Notes: a model not told the origin generated them from the sequence alone. A stretch of 64,000 nucleotides of DNA from Spirochaetaceae bacterium (GCA_025358255.1 JANYKC010000034.1:1-64000), one strand, 5' to 3'. Shown: positions 15,824 through 25,292, numbered from the stretch's first letter. A program made the numbers and translations.

Positions 15824-18343
15824 ATGGCCCGAAGGGCGACGAGAATGATTCGATACCTGTCCCTCCTCGCCGTCCTCGCCCTCGTGGCCGTCTTGCTCAT
15901 GTTCTCGATCTACAACCGGGCGCGCGACGACGCTATCTCCCAGCTCCTCACCCAGGAGAGGATACTCTCCGAGGAGACCACGACCGGCATCGGCGACTAC
16001 TTCCGCTATCTCGACGTCACCGCGCGCTTCATCGTCAATGATCCGGGCGTGGTCAAGGCGGACGGGCGCGGCTTGTCCCTCCTCAGGCAATTCTACGAGG
16101 CGCAGTCGGATTATTTCACCGGCCTGACGCGGGTGGACGAGGTCGGGATCATCAAGTATTCGGTCCCCGACAATACGGTGGCGGGCCGCGACATTTCCTC
16201 CCAGGCCCACGTGGCGCGCATCATCTCCAGCCACAAGGCCTCCCTGAGCAGCGTTTTCCGGGCGGTCCAGGGCTACGATGCCGTGGCCGTCCATTATCCC
16301 GTGTTCGACGGTGATCGCTATGCGGGCAGCCTCGCCCTCCTCATACCCTTCGCGACGATCTCCCGACGCTACCTCGAAAACGTGCGCGTGGCCGCCACGG
16401 GTTCCGCCCTCCTCCTGGACCAGGATTGCGTGGAGATCTATGGCCCCGACTTCTCCCACCTCGGCGTCAGCCTCTACCAGACGGGCAAGTCCCACCCCTC
16501 GGTGCCCGCGATGGCCGATGCCATCAGGGCGGCGGGCCCGGCCGGCACCGGAGCCGTCAGTTTCTCCTTCCCGAAAAGCGGCATGGACGGTGGCCCCGGC
16601 ATCGCCCGGCGCGCCTGGTTCAGGAGCATACCCGTCGCCGACGGCTGGTGGACGGTCGTCGTCGCGGCTCCGGAGTCCGAGGCCTTGGCCTCGATAGTCG
16701 GCTTCCGGGACCGGGGGATCCTCCTCATCGCCGTCGTGATGTCGATGTTCGGCCTATGGGCCTTCCTTTTCGCCAGGACCATCCTCGCGGACAGGCGGGC
16801 CGCGGCCCAGCTCGAGGCCGAGCGCGAGCGCGGGCGCATCCTTGCCATCCTCGATGCCGCCATCCACCAGTCGCCCGCGGCCATCCTCGTGGCCGACTCG
16901 GCGGATGGGGAACTCATCGCCGCCAACCCCGCCGCGCTCCGCGTCTGCGGCCTTGAGGGCATGAAGACCGATTCGACGGACTCGGCACACGGGACCGGAC
17001 TGTCCATGGACAAGGTCTCGCTCCCGCCGGGGGCCTGTCCCGACCTTGTCCAGCTGGTCGAAGGCGCCATCCGGGGGGAATCCGCCACGGGAAGGCCGGT
17101 CCGCCTCGACAGCCCGGAGGGGGAGCACTGGCTCATGGCCAATTCGGCCCCGGTCCGGGAATCGGGCGGCGCCATCATCGCGGGCATCGTCGTGCTCAAC
17201 GACATCACCGAGCTCAAGCATTCGGAGAGCGACATCCGGGGCTTCAATGCCATACTCGAGCGTACGGTCGCCGACAGGACGGCGGAGCTCGCACAGGCCA
17301 ACGCGTCCCTGGGGAGCGCGAACGCCGCCCTCCAGGGCACGCTGGGCGAGTTGCGGAGCGCGCAGTCCCAGCTTGTCCTGTCGGAGAAGCTCGCGGTCCT
17401 CGGGCAGCTTTCGGCGAGCATCGCCCACCAGGTGAACACGCCCCTCGGGGCCATCAATTCGGCCAGCGAGAACATCTTCTCGATCCTCGAAGACAGCTTC
17501 GCCTCGGTCTTCCGGCGTTACTCTGCCCTCGGACCCGAGATGCGCGGCATCTACGATGTCCTTCTCGAGGAGACCGTGCTGCGGAAGCTCGGGGATTCCC
17601 TGGAGTCGAGCCCCAACCGCGACGAAAGGCGTCGTGTCGCCCGTCGCCTTGCGGCGATGGCGGGGATCGCCGAGGCGGACGAAGCCGCGGATGACCTCTG
17701 GGACATGGGCCTCCTCGGACGGGTCGACCTTGCCGCCGAGCTCATGGCCGCGGCCGGCCCTGTGATACTGGGCGACCTTTTCAGGCTCGCGAGCATGGCA
17801 ATCTCCGCCCGCATCATCAGCGAGGCGGCCGGGAAAGCCTCGTCGGTCATCAAGGCCCTTGGCCTCTATCTCAGCGAGGGAAGCCTCGAAGAGGCGCATC
17901 CGCTGGACCTCTCGGAGGAGCTCGACCTCATCCTTGCGCTCTACGAGGAAAGGTTCCGACGGGGTGTCAGGCTGGAAAAGCGCCTGTCTGTGGGGGTGCG
18001 CGCCTGCGTCAAGGCCAAGGGCCTTTCCCAGGTCTGGTCGAACCTCATCCTCAACGCCCTGCAGGCGATGGACTACGATGGGCTACTCGAGCTCGAGACG
18101 AGGATCGAGGGAAGCGATGCCGTCATCGAAGTCATCGATTCCGGACGCGGCATACCCCGGGAATTGGCGCAGAGGATCTTCGAGCCTTTCTTTACGACCA
18201 AGGCCGCGGGCGAGGGGAGCGGACTGGGGCTTGCCGTGGCGCGCCGCATCGTCCTGGCCGAGGGCGGGTCGATCAATTTCGAGAGCGTGCCTGGGCGCAC
18301 CCGCTTCACCGTCCGCCTTCCCGCCTGGCCGGGATCGGCCTGA
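15824..18343 (+). CDS. Membrane sensor histidine kinase (Cache-like, PAS, HisKA, HATPase)
   Basis: An 839-residue hybrid-free two-component sensor. Two hydrophobic helices (about 7-27 and 300-325) bracket a large extracytoplasmic Cache-like sensor. A PAS-like domain follows (about 340-465), then a coiled coil, an H-box with the motif SIAHQVNTPLGAI (His near 535), and an ATPase domain with NLILNALQAM, DSGRGIPREL and GSGLGLAVARRIV. The stretch between H-box and N-box is about 190 residues, longer than usual, with an Ala/Asp-rich insert. Its ATG follows AGGGAG by five bases. No response regulator is adjacent, so its output is unknown. Confidence 0.9.
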   Translation: MARRATRMIRYLSLLAVLALVAVLLMFSIYNRARDDAISQLLTQERILSEETTTGIGDYFRYLDVTARFIVNDPGVVKADGRGLSLLRQFYEAQSDYFTGLTRVDEVGIIKYSVPDNTVAGRDISSQAHVARIISSHKASLSSVFRAVQGYDAVAVHYPVFDGDRYAGSLALLIPFATISRRYLENVRVAATGSALLLDQDCVEIYGPDFSHLGVSLYQTGKSHPSVPAMADAIRAAGPAGTGAVSFSFPKSGMDGGPGIARRAWFRSIPVADGWWTVVVAAPESEALASIVGFRDRGILLIAVVMSMFGLWAFLFARTILADRRAAAQLEAERERGRILAILDAAIHQSPAAILVADSADGELIAANPAALRVCGLEGMKTDSTDSAHGTGLSMDKVSLPPGACPDLVQLVEGAIRGESATGRPVRLDSPEGEHWLMANSAPVRESGGAIIAGIVVLNDITELKHSESDIRGFNAILERTVADRTAELAQANASLGSANAALQGTLGELRSAQSQLVLSEKLAVLGQLSASIAHQVNTPLGAINSASENIFSILEDSFASVFRRYSALGPEMRGIYDVLLEETVLRKLGDSLESSPNRDERRRVARRLAAMAGIAEADEAADDLWDMGLLGRVDLAAELMAAAGPVILGDLFRLASMAISARIISEAAGKASSVIKALGLYLSEGSLEEAHPLDLSEELDLILALYEERFRRGVRLEKRLSVGVRACVKAKGLSQVWSNLILNALQAMDYDGLLELETRIEGSDAVIEVIDSGRGIPRELAQRIFEPFFTTKAAGEGSGLGLAVARRIVLAEGGSINFESVPGRTRFTVRLPAWPGSA

Positions 18344-18393
18344 TCGCCGCCGCCTTTGGTGACGATTTGCGTATCCGCACCTGTGGACTCCCG

Positions 18394-18402
18394 TGCTATA
18401 AT
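18394..18402 (+). promoter_or_regulatory. Extended -10 promoter of the ferritin-like gene
   Basis: TGC-TATAAT, a perfect -10 box with the TGN extension, 18 bases before the start codon at 18420. No good -35 box is at standard spacing, as expected for an extended -10 promoter. The leader would be very short. Confidence 0.55.
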
Positions 18403-18419
18403 GGCGGCCGCGGGGGCTC

Positions 18420-18923
18420 ATGATGGATCAAGATCGGTTGATGGCCGCGCTGAAGGGCGGCATGAAGGGCGAACTCGACTCGATCAGCGTGTACGAGGAC
18501 GCCGCGGCCGCATCGGAAGGGGAGGTCAGCTCCTTTTTCCGTGATCGGGCCGAAGAGGAGAAGAGGCATTTCAATTGGCTTCTCGGACTCCATGCCGAAA
18601 TCACGGGGGGAAGGGTCCCCGCCGGAGACCCGGCCCTTGAGGCGCTTTCCTCGGACGTCATCAGCCCGATACCGAGCGAGAATTTCCTGCGCCGCGTGGG
18701 GGCCAGCCGCCAGCTATCGGCCGCCATCTCGGCCGCCCTCCTCCTCGAGGTGGAGGCGATCCGCGCCTACCGGCAGAAAGCCGGCGAATGCGACATCCCG
18801 GCCGTCGCATCGTTTTTCCGGAGCCTGGTGGCCTGGGAAGACCGGCATTACCACGACCTCCTCCTCATCCAGGAAGAATCCGAGCGCTTTTATTGGGAAG
18901 CCGCGCGCTGGGAGCCTTTTTAG
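18420..18923 (+). CDS. Ferritin-like (rubrerythrin-type) di-iron protein
   Basis: A soluble 167-residue four-helix protein of the ferritin-like superfamily. Two Glu-x-x-His-type metal motifs typical of the fold are visible: a first Glu in 'GELDSISVYEDAA' (near 18), 'EEEKRHFNWL' (about 45-54), 'LEVEAIRAYRQ' and 'AWEDRHYHDLL' (about 140-150). It lacks the C-terminal rubredoxin domain of classical rubrerythrin. Likely roles are iron binding or peroxide removal, inferred from the family. Two in-frame ATGs (18420, 18423) are equally good after GGGGG. It stands immediately upstream of the MMPL transporter gene. Confidence 0.85.
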   Translation: MMDQDRLMAALKGGMKGELDSISVYEDAAAASEGEVSSFFRDRAEEEKRHFNWLLGLHAEITGGRVPAGDPALEALSSDVISPIPSENFLRRVGASRQLSAAISAALLLEVEAIRAYRQKAGECDIPAVASFFRSLVAWEDRHYHDLLLIQEESERFYWEAARWEPF

Positions 18924-18989
18924 CAGTCGTTCCACGTGGCCCGCATCATGCGGCGGGTCCAATACCTCGAAGCGCGCCAGGTCAGGCAG

Positions 18990-21077
18990 ATGAAATTTTC
19001 GCGCGGCGTCACCCGATACAATATCCTCATCCTCCTTGTGGCGGTCCTCCTCGTGCCTCCCGCCCTCTTCGGCATCACGAAAGTCGCGGTGGACTTCGAC
19101 GCCCTCAACTTCCTGCCCAAGCGGCTGGGCTCCGTCATCGGCATCTCGATACTCGACAATGATTTCAGCGTCGCCTCCAACGCGCTCCTCATCGTCGAGA
19201 ACAAGAGCACGCGACAGGTCCTGAGCCTCAAGGAGTCGATCGCGGCGGTGGAGGGCGTGGGGGGCGTGATCGGCATCGACGATATCCTAGACCCCACCAT
19301 ACCGAGGGAACTCCTGCCCGACATGGTACGCGTGAGCTTCTATTCGGAGAAGGGCAGCCTCTTCATCATCCGCTTTGTCGACGCCTCCTCCGCGCCGCGC
19401 ACCCTCCGCGCCGTCGGCCTGATCCGGGGCCTCCTCGACGCGGACTGCTACCTCTCGGGCGCCACGGCCACGAACATCGATTCCCGCAAGGTCTCGGAGT
19501 CCGAGGCGCCGGTCTACCTTCTCCTTGCGGTCGGCCTTGTCACCATCATCCTCGGTTTCGCGATGGAGTCCTGGCTCATCCCCGTCATCTTCCTCGCCGA
19601 GATCGGCCTGGCCATCGTCTACAACATGGGCACGAATTTTGTCCTCGGGAAGATATCCTTCCTGACCCAGGCCCTGGCCGCGGTCCTCCAGCTCGGAGTG
19701 ACCATGGACTTCTCGATTTTCCTCCTCCACCGCTACGACGAGGAGCGTTCGCGCTTCGCCGACCGCCGGGAGGCCATGGCCTCGGCTATCGAGAAGACCT
19801 TCGTGAACATCGCCGGCAGCGCCCTCACGGACGTGGCGGGCTTCCTTGCCCTTTGCGTCATGGACCTTGCCCTCGGCTTCGACATGGGCATCGTGATGGC
19901 CAAGGGCGTCGTCATTGGCCTCGTCGTGACCGTCACTGTGCTCCCCGCCATGATCCTGGCCCTTGATACCCCGATCCACCGCCTCTCCCACCGCCCGCTG
20001 ATGTTCGGGTTCCAGGGACTCGCCCAGGCGGTCACCAAGCGTCCCCTTCCCCTCGTGGCCATCTTCATCCTCCTCTTCATCCCGGCGATCTATGGCCGGA
20101 ACCACGTGAAGCTCGACTATGACCTCTCAGGGGGCGGGCCGGCCGACCTGCCTTCCAGCGTGGCCGCCCGCAAGCTCAAGACCGATTTCAACATGATGAC
20201 GACGCACTTCATCATCATCCGCGACAATCTGCCGCCGCCCTCCACCCGCGCGATGATCGCGAGGTTCGAGGAAGTCGAGGGAGTCACCGGGGTCGTGGCG
20301 ATCGAGAAGTACATCGGCGCCCTCATACCCGAGGAATTCCTTCCCGAGGCCATACGCTCGATCTTCCGCCACGGGGGCAGGGAGCTCATGATCGTCAACT
20401 CGAACTACGGCATCTCGATTCCGGAGGAGAACGCCCAGCTCGACAAGATAATATCAATTATGAAGGAATACGACGCCGAAGGCATGGTCACGGGGGAGGG
20501 CGCCCTCTCCAAGGACCTTGTCGCCGTGGCAGCGAGGGATTTCATCCGGGTGGACCTGGTCTCGATAATCGGGATCGCCATCATCGTGGCGCTCGTCTTC
20601 CTGTCGCTCTCCATGCCCGTGGTCCTCGTGGGGGCGATCGAGCTGGCGATCATGATCAACATGGCCATACCCTATTTCCTCGGCCAGCAAGTGTCCTTCA
20701 TCTCGACGATCGTGATCGGCTGCATCCAGCTGGGTGTCACCATCGACTATTCGATACTCCTCGTTTCCCGCTACAAGGAGGGGCTGCGCTCGGGTTCGGG
20801 GGCGAAGGAAGCCATGCGCAAGGCCATCGTCCTGTCCGCCCCTTCGATCCTGACGAGCGGCCTCATCCTCTCCTCAGCCACCGCCGGCGTGGCCTTCGTC
20901 TCGAGCCTGCGCATCCTCAAGTCGATCTGCACCCTCATCTCGCGGGGAGCGGTCATCAGCATGGGCGTCGTGCTCCTCCTTCTGCCGGCCCTCCTCATTG
21001 TCACGGAGCCCGTGATACGGGTCACGACCCTCAACTGGCGCGAGTCGAACCGGAGGCGGCGGCTGAGGAAGGAATGA
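18990..21077 (+). CDS. MMPL/RND family transporter
   Basis: Inner-membrane RND-superfamily protein of about 695 residues made of two repeated halves. Each half has one helix, an extracytoplasmic loop, and a six-helix sterol-sensing-like bundle; 'LQLGVTMDFSIFLLHRYDEE' (near 245) and 'IQLGVTIDYSILLVSRYKE' (near 590) are the matching MMPL motifs with the intramembrane Asp. At this length it belongs with the smaller MMPL/HpnN-like exporters of lipids or hydrophobic compounds; the cargo is unknown. The start ATG 18990 follows AGGTCAGG; an upstream GTG at 18936 is possible. A terminator follows the stop. Confidence 0.9.
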   Translation: MKFSRGVTRYNILILLVAVLLVPPALFGITKVAVDFDALNFLPKRLGSVIGISILDNDFSVASNALLIVENKSTRQVLSLKESIAAVEGVGGVIGIDDILDPTIPRELLPDMVRVSFYSEKGSLFIIRFVDASSAPRTLRAVGLIRGLLDADCYLSGATATNIDSRKVSESEAPVYLLLAVGLVTIILGFAMESWLIPVIFLAEIGLAIVYNMGTNFVLGKISFLTQALAAVLQLGVTMDFSIFLLHRYDEERSRFADRREAMASAIEKTFVNIAGSALTDVAGFLALCVMDLALGFDMGIVMAKGVVIGLVVTVTVLPAMILALDTPIHRLSHRPLMFGFQGLAQAVTKRPLPLVAIFILLFIPAIYGRNHVKLDYDLSGGGPADLPSSVAARKLKTDFNMMTTHFIIIRDNLPPPSTRAMIARFEEVEGVTGVVAIEKYIGALIPEEFLPEAIRSIFRHGGRELMIVNSNYGISIPEENAQLDKIISIMKEYDAEGMVTGEGALSKDLVAVAARDFIRVDLVSIIGIAIIVALVFLSLSMPVVLVGAIELAIMINMAIPYFLGQQVSFISTIVIGCIQLGVTIDYSILLVSRYKEGLRSGSGAKEAMRKAIVLSAPSILTSGLILSSATAGVAFVSSLRILKSICTLISRGAVISMGVVLLLLPALLIVTEPVIRVTTLNWRESNRRRRLRKE

Positions 21078-21106
21078 GGCCGGATGGGGAAGAAGGGGAC
21101 TCCTGG

Positions 21107-21133
21107 GGACTGCCTGCCGGCGGCCCCTTTTTT
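21107..21133 (+). terminator. Terminator after the MMPL gene
   Basis: GGGGACTGCC pairs imperfectly with GGCGGCCCC over a four-base loop and is followed by a run of seven T. It lies 30 bases after the MMPL stop codon, in the gap between convergent genes. Confidence 0.65.
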
Positions 21134-21218
21134 TCCCCCTGGAGGCCTTGTCTCGCATCTCCGGCGCCGATCCGGCGGCTTGCGAAAAAAGCCTGGCCGG
21201 ACCGGATGGGTCACTGGG

Positions 21219-22832
21219 TCATCCGGGGAAACGGGCAATGCCCAGGCGCGAGCCGATGATGCCGAGGAAGGCGCCCGCCCCCAGGGATGCGGCGGAGAGG
21301 ACGAGGAGGAGGGCCAGCGTGAAAGCCGAGCCGATGCCGGCCGTGAGCACGAGGACAGCGCCGCAGGACGAGAAGACGAGGAAGGCGGCTCCGAGCGCCA
21401 GCTTGCGCTTGAGGTGGAGCGGCTTGACGCTCCTGAAACGCAGGATGCCGTCGTAGATTCCCGAAGCGATCGCCGCGATGGTGGAGAAGGGGAGGATGAC
21501 CGCCAGGATTTCCGTCGCGTCCGCGAGCTTGGCCGCGAGGCCGCCGAGGGGCAGGAATAGCGCGGCGCAAAAAAGGAGGAGGAGGACGGCGATGGCCTGG
21601 GGCAAGTGGACGATCACGGGATGGATATGGAGCTCGAGGAGGAAGCGGCGCTTCGCGGAAAGCCTGTCATCCCAAGGCTCGAACTGCGTGGCCGGGACCC
21701 CGCAGGCGGGGCAGGCCCCGCCTAGCTTGCCAGCCTCCATGATGTAGCCGCAAGCCTTGCATCTAACGTATCCATTCATCGTGGTCGCTCCTTTGTTTCG
21801 GTCAGTCTCGGTGGTCTCGTGTTCGGCGATGGCGGGCCGGCCCTTGAAGGTCCGGTAGAGGATTATCGAGAAGAGGCAGGCCGCCAGGAAGGCCGGCACC
21901 CCGGCGATGGAGAGGAAACGCATCGTAGAAGGTGCGTTGGCCGCTTGGGCTATGGTGAGTCCCGGGGAACCGGCGCCGGGACGCACCAGCCAAGGATGGA
22001 GGGCGGCAGCCCAGGCCAGGCCGAACAGGGCGATCGAGGCCAGGGAGGCGCGGAAGGCAGCCTTGCCTTTTCCGGCGCTGGTGGCTGCGCCATAGATGAG
22101 GTAGCCGCAGGCGGCGATGGCGAGTCCTGCGCCGGCCGCTGTGACGATGAAAAGCGGCTTGGTCCAGGCCGAGGCCAGGATGCCGGCCCAGGCCAGCACG
22201 ATGGCGCCCGCGGCTGCGGCGAAGGGGAAGACGCGCCGCGACAGCGCCCTCGCCCTTTCCTTCGCCGCCGCGTCAAGTCTCATCGCCAGCCAGAGGCAGC
22301 CGTCCAGCAGGGCCGCGGCGACCGCGAGGAGCCCCGTCGCCAGGGGAAGCGGGCCGAAGGCCGGGAGGATCCCGCCATGCCAGGCTCCGCCCGAATCTAT
22401 GGGCAGGCCCCGCATGAGAGCGCCGCCGGCAAAGCCGAAGGCGAAGGCCAGGAGGAGCGATGCGAGGGCGAGGATGATCTCCCACAGCGGCCTTCGTCCG
22501 GAATCCTTGTACCAGGCCTCGAAGGCGACGGCGCGGAGCATGAGGAAGACGAGGAGGCCCGCGACGAAGGGCGACAGGCCCCCCATGACCCCGACAAAGA
22601 CCGCGGGGAAACCCGCGAGCAGGAGGGCGCCGCCGATCACCGCCCAGAGTTCGTTGCCGTCCCAGAAAGGCCAGATGGCGTCGAGGAGGCTTTTCCGCTC
22701 GCTGTCCTTCCTCGAGAAGAAGGGCAGGAGCATCGATGCCCCGAGGTCAAATCCGTCAAGGGAAAAAAAGGCGAGGAAGGCGAGCCCCACGAGGGTGAAG
22801 GCCACGAGGTCCTGGATGCGCGAAAGGTCCAT
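21219..22832 (-). CDS. cydB: Cytochrome bd oxidase subunit II fused to rubredoxin-like and DUF2231 membrane domains
   Basis: Residues 1 to about 340 are CydB: the start 'MDLSRIQDLVAFTLVG', then 'LDGFDLGASMLLPF' and 'AIWPFWDGNELW' typical of subunit II, with about eight helices. The frame continues without a stop into a rubredoxin-like zinc or iron knuckle (CKACGY at about 358 and CPACG near 373) and a four-helix DUF2231-type domain with HIHPVIVHLPQAI (about 401). Total 537 residues. Within the junction, AAAGGAG lies 8 bases before an in-frame ATG at 21779, so a separate 186-residue protein could also be made. CydB starts 13 bases after CydA ends, after AAGGGGG. Confidence 0.88.
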   Translation of the reverse strand: MDLSRIQDLVAFTLVGLAFLAFFSLDGFDLGASMLLPFFSRKDSERKSLLDAIWPFWDGNELWAVIGGALLLAGFPAVFVGVMGGLSPFVAGLLVFLMLRAVAFEAWYKDSGRRPLWEIILALASLLLAFAFGFAGGALMRGLPIDSGGAWHGGILPAFGPLPLATGLLAVAAALLDGCLWLAMRLDAAAKERARALSRRVFPFAAAAGAIVLAWAGILASAWTKPLFIVTAAGAGLAIAACGYLIYGAATSAGKGKAAFRASLASIALFGLAWAAALHPWLVRPGAGSPGLTIAQAANAPSTMRFLSIAGVPAFLAACLFSIILYRTFKGRPAIAEHETTETDRNKGATTMNGYVRCKACGYIMEAGKLGGACPACGVPATQFEPWDDRLSAKRRFLLELHIHPVIVHLPQAIAVLLLLFCAALFLPLGGLAAKLADATEILAVILPFSTIAAIASGIYDGILRFRSVKPLHLKRKLALGAAFLVFSSCGAVLVLTAGIGSAFTLALLLVLSAASLGAGAFLGIIGSRLGIARFPG

Positions 22833-22845
22833 GCCGTCCCCCTTT

Positions 22846-24180
22846 TCACATGCCCTTGCGGGCGCTGGCCAGGATGAAGCGCGCCGCGAGGACGGCGAGC
22901 AGGACATAGACGAGGACAAAGGCGACGAGGGTGAAGGTGGCGTAGCCTCCGCCCTGTCCTGGCGTGACGCCAGCCGTGGTTTTCACGAGGCCATAGACCG
23001 CCCAGGGCTGGCGCCCGATCTCGGCGCCGATCCAGCCGAACTCATTCGCGAGATAGGGGGCCGCGGCCGCGGGGATGAGGATGGTGAGGAAGAGGCGCCG
23101 GGAGGCAAGGGGCTTCTTTGCGCCCTTGCGCGAGAACAGGAAGGCGAAGAAGGCGGCTGCGACGCAGACACCAGCCAGGGACACCATGAGATGGAAGGTG
23201 GTGAAGATCACGTTGACCGGCGGCCAGTCCTCCTTCGGGAACTCCTCAAGGCCGCGCACGCGGGAATTCGGGTTGCCGGACTCGAGCAAGGACAGGCCTT
23301 TCGGGATGGACAAGGGAAGGAGGATCCGTCCGTTCTCCGCGTCGGGGATGCCGAATCCGATGAGGGGGGCGCCTTCCTGGCTGCGGAAAATGCCCTCATA
23401 GGCGGCGTCCTTCACGGGTTGGTGGCGAAGGACATCCATGATCTGCGCGTGGCCCAGGAAGGGCTGGAGGATGGCCATGGAGAGGGCGATGGTGGCCGCC
23501 ATCGCCATGCCCTTGGCCGTTGCCCCGCGCGCGGCGCCATCCGGGGCATCCGCCTTCGCGCGCGAAAGGAGGAGCCCGGCGCACAGCGCCATGAAGAAGA
23601 AGGAGCCCGAGATCCAGGCGGCTGAGACGGTATGGAGGAACCTCACGCCGAATGAGGGGTTGAAGGTCGCCGCCAGCCAGTCCGTGAGGATGACCTTGCC
23701 ATCCTGTATCGCATAACCCGCCGGCGTCTCCATCCAGGAGTTGACGGAGACGATGAAGAAGGCCGAGAGGTGGGAGCCGAGGAAGACGAGGAAGGCGGAG
23801 GCCAGGTAGAAGCCCTTGGACACCCGCTTGCGCCCGAAGGCGAGGATGGCCAGGAAGGCCGATTCCAGGGCGAAGGCGAGCATGGACTCCAGTGCCAGCT
23901 GGGGACCGACCACGGACGAGGCCATCATCGAGAAGCCGCCCCAGTGCATCCCGAAGGTGAAGGGCAGGACGAGGCCCGTCGCTATGCCGAAGGCGAAGAC
24001 GACGGCCAGGATCCTCGTGGTGAAGTCGGAGATGCGCTGCCATGACTCCTCCCCCCCGAGGAAATGCCGCCACTCGGCAAGGAGGACGATGAGGCAAAGG
24101 CCGAGGGTCGTCTGGGGGAAAAGATAATGGAAACCGAGGGAAATCCCGAATTGGGCGCGGGCTACAAGAACCGGATCCAC
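22846..24180 (-). CDS. cydA: Cytochrome bd ubiquinol/menaquinol oxidase subunit I
   Basis: Membrane quinol oxidase subunit carrying the haems. The 444-residue length matches the short Q-loop class. Visible features are 'QFGISLGFHYLFPQTTLG' with the haem d/b595-side His (residue 18), 'RFLHTVSAAW' (His near 184, haem b558), 'HLMVSLAG' (Met near 325) and the conserved GRQPW quartet (near 388). The GTG start has a strong AAGGAGG six bases before it, and its first 19 bases overlap the end of the UbiA gene, implying translational coupling. Together with CydB it gives high-affinity oxygen reduction or oxygen protection. Confidence 0.95.
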   Translation of the reverse strand: MDPVLVARAQFGISLGFHYLFPQTTLGLCLIVLLAEWRHFLGGEESWQRISDFTTRILAVVFAFGIATGLVLPFTFGMHWGGFSMMASSVVGPQLALESMLAFALESAFLAILAFGRKRVSKGFYLASAFLVFLGSHLSAFFIVSVNSWMETPAGYAIQDGKVILTDWLAATFNPSFGVRFLHTVSAAWISGSFFFMALCAGLLLSRAKADAPDGAARGATAKGMAMAATIALSMAILQPFLGHAQIMDVLRHQPVKDAAYEGIFRSQEGAPLIGFGIPDAENGRILLPLSIPKGLSLLESGNPNSRVRGLEEFPKEDWPPVNVIFTTFHLMVSLAGVCVAAAFFAFLFSRKGAKKPLASRRLFLTILIPAAAAPYLANEFGWIGAEIGRQPWAVYGLVKTTAGVTPGQGGGYATFTLVAFVLVYVLLAVLAARFILASARKGM

Positions 24181-25040
24181 GGTGCACCTCCTTGCTGTCC
24201 GAGCGCGAGATAGAGGGCGAAAAAGGCATTGAGGAATAGCGAGGCGATGACGTTCATGCGCATGGTGTTCCGGTAATTCGCCGCCTTCGGGTCACGGAAG
24301 GAAGCCACCGCCCAATAGGCGAAAATGGCGAGGGCGGGCGCTTGCATGAGGGCGAAGGCGAGAGTCCAGGCCATCGTGGAGGTGAAAGCCAGGAAGGCGA
24401 TCCACCCGAGGATCGCCATGCCCAGGAATGCGCCCGAGAGCGCGAAAGTCCCCCTGATGCCGAGCCTGACGCTGATCGTGATGTCTCCCCTGCCCGAGTC
24501 CTCCTCGTGCTGGTAGACCTGGGTCAGGGGAAAGATCCCGAGGAAGAGCAAGGTGAACAACAGCGCGGCGATGGCGGCTCTGGGACCGAGTCCGGAAAGC
24601 CCCGCCGGATCGACCCCTATTACGATGGCGACAAGGGTGGCGCCGCCCTGGCCGAGGCCCGTGGCAAGCCAGCCGCCGAAGGGGCGTCTCTTGAGCCTGA
24701 CTCCGGGCCAGCTGTAGAGCTTGGATCCTAGGCCGTAGAGGAGGACGGCCAAGGCGAACAGGGGGGACACCAGGAAGGACGCGGCCAAGCCCGCGAGGTC
24801 GAGGGCGAGGGCTGCCACGAGGAGGCTCCGCGAGACGGGTGGCGGCGATGGAAGGCAGCCGATGCTCCCCAAGTCTCGGTCGAAGTAGGAGTTGAAGCCA
24901 TTGCTCGCCGGGTAGACGAGGAGATGGAGGATGACGAAGACGAGGACGGCACGGGGCCAATCAACGGTTCCGGCTATCGCGAGGCCGCAACAGTAGATCG
25001 GGAGGAGGAAGAAGGAGAAGGGGAAGCGGAGGTGGAGCAT
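24162..25040 (-). CDS. UbiA-type prenyltransferase family membrane protein
   Basis: Polytopic protein of 292 residues with seven to nine helices. The first Asp-rich motif reads NGFNSYFDRDLGS (about 55-67) and the second region reads YSWPGVRLKRRPFG (about 118-131), as in UbiA/MenA-like aromatic prenyltransferases. The second motif lacks a clear DxxxD, so activity and substrate are uncertain. Its end overlaps cydA, so it is the first gene of a ubiA-cydA-cydB operon; a role in making the quinone used by the oxidase is possible but only inferred. The ATG at 25040 is chosen; a GTG at 25064 is also open. Confidence 0.8.
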   Translation of the reverse strand: MLHLRFPFSFFLLPIYCCGLAIAGTVDWPRAVLVFVILHLLVYPASNGFNSYFDRDLGSIGCLPSPPPVSRSLLVAALALDLAGLAASFLVSPLFALAVLLYGLGSKLYSWPGVRLKRRPFGGWLATGLGQGGATLVAIVIGVDPAGLSGLGPRAAIAALLFTLLFLGIFPLTQVYQHEEDSGRGDITISVRLGIRGTFALSGAFLGMAILGWIAFLAFTSTMAWTLAFALMQAPALAIFAYWAVASFRDPKAANYRNTMRMNVIASLFLNAFFALYLALGQQGGAPWIRFL

Positions 25041-25073
25041 GGTTGAACGTGTCGTTTGGCGCACATTGACAGC

Positions 25074-25292
25074 CTAGACCGCGTTCCCCGGCTGTGCAAG
25101 CATCGCGGCGGGAAATTCCGCCGAGCGGCCAGGGTCAGTAAAGGCGATATAGCTCCGATGGCCGAGCTTGAAACGCAGGTCATTCCTCCTCGAGGTAAAA
25201 TGCCTCTTCGACCAAAGCGCCCATGAGGCGAGCCAATCTCAGGGCCAGCTCAATGGAAGGATCGAAGCGCCAGCCCTGCCGCGCTCGACCAT
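25074..25292 (-). pseudogene. Decayed minus-strand gene fragment
   Basis: From an ATG at 25292 the frame reads MVERQGWRFDPSIELALRL and on to AFYLEEE, then TGA (25180-25182). Shifting by one base continues with DLRFKLGHRSYIAFTDPG to a stop at 25074. The two halves read like one short protein with a single-base frameshift. I cannot name the family. It lies between the UbiA gene and a decayed transporter, in a region of gene loss. Confidence 0.35.
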
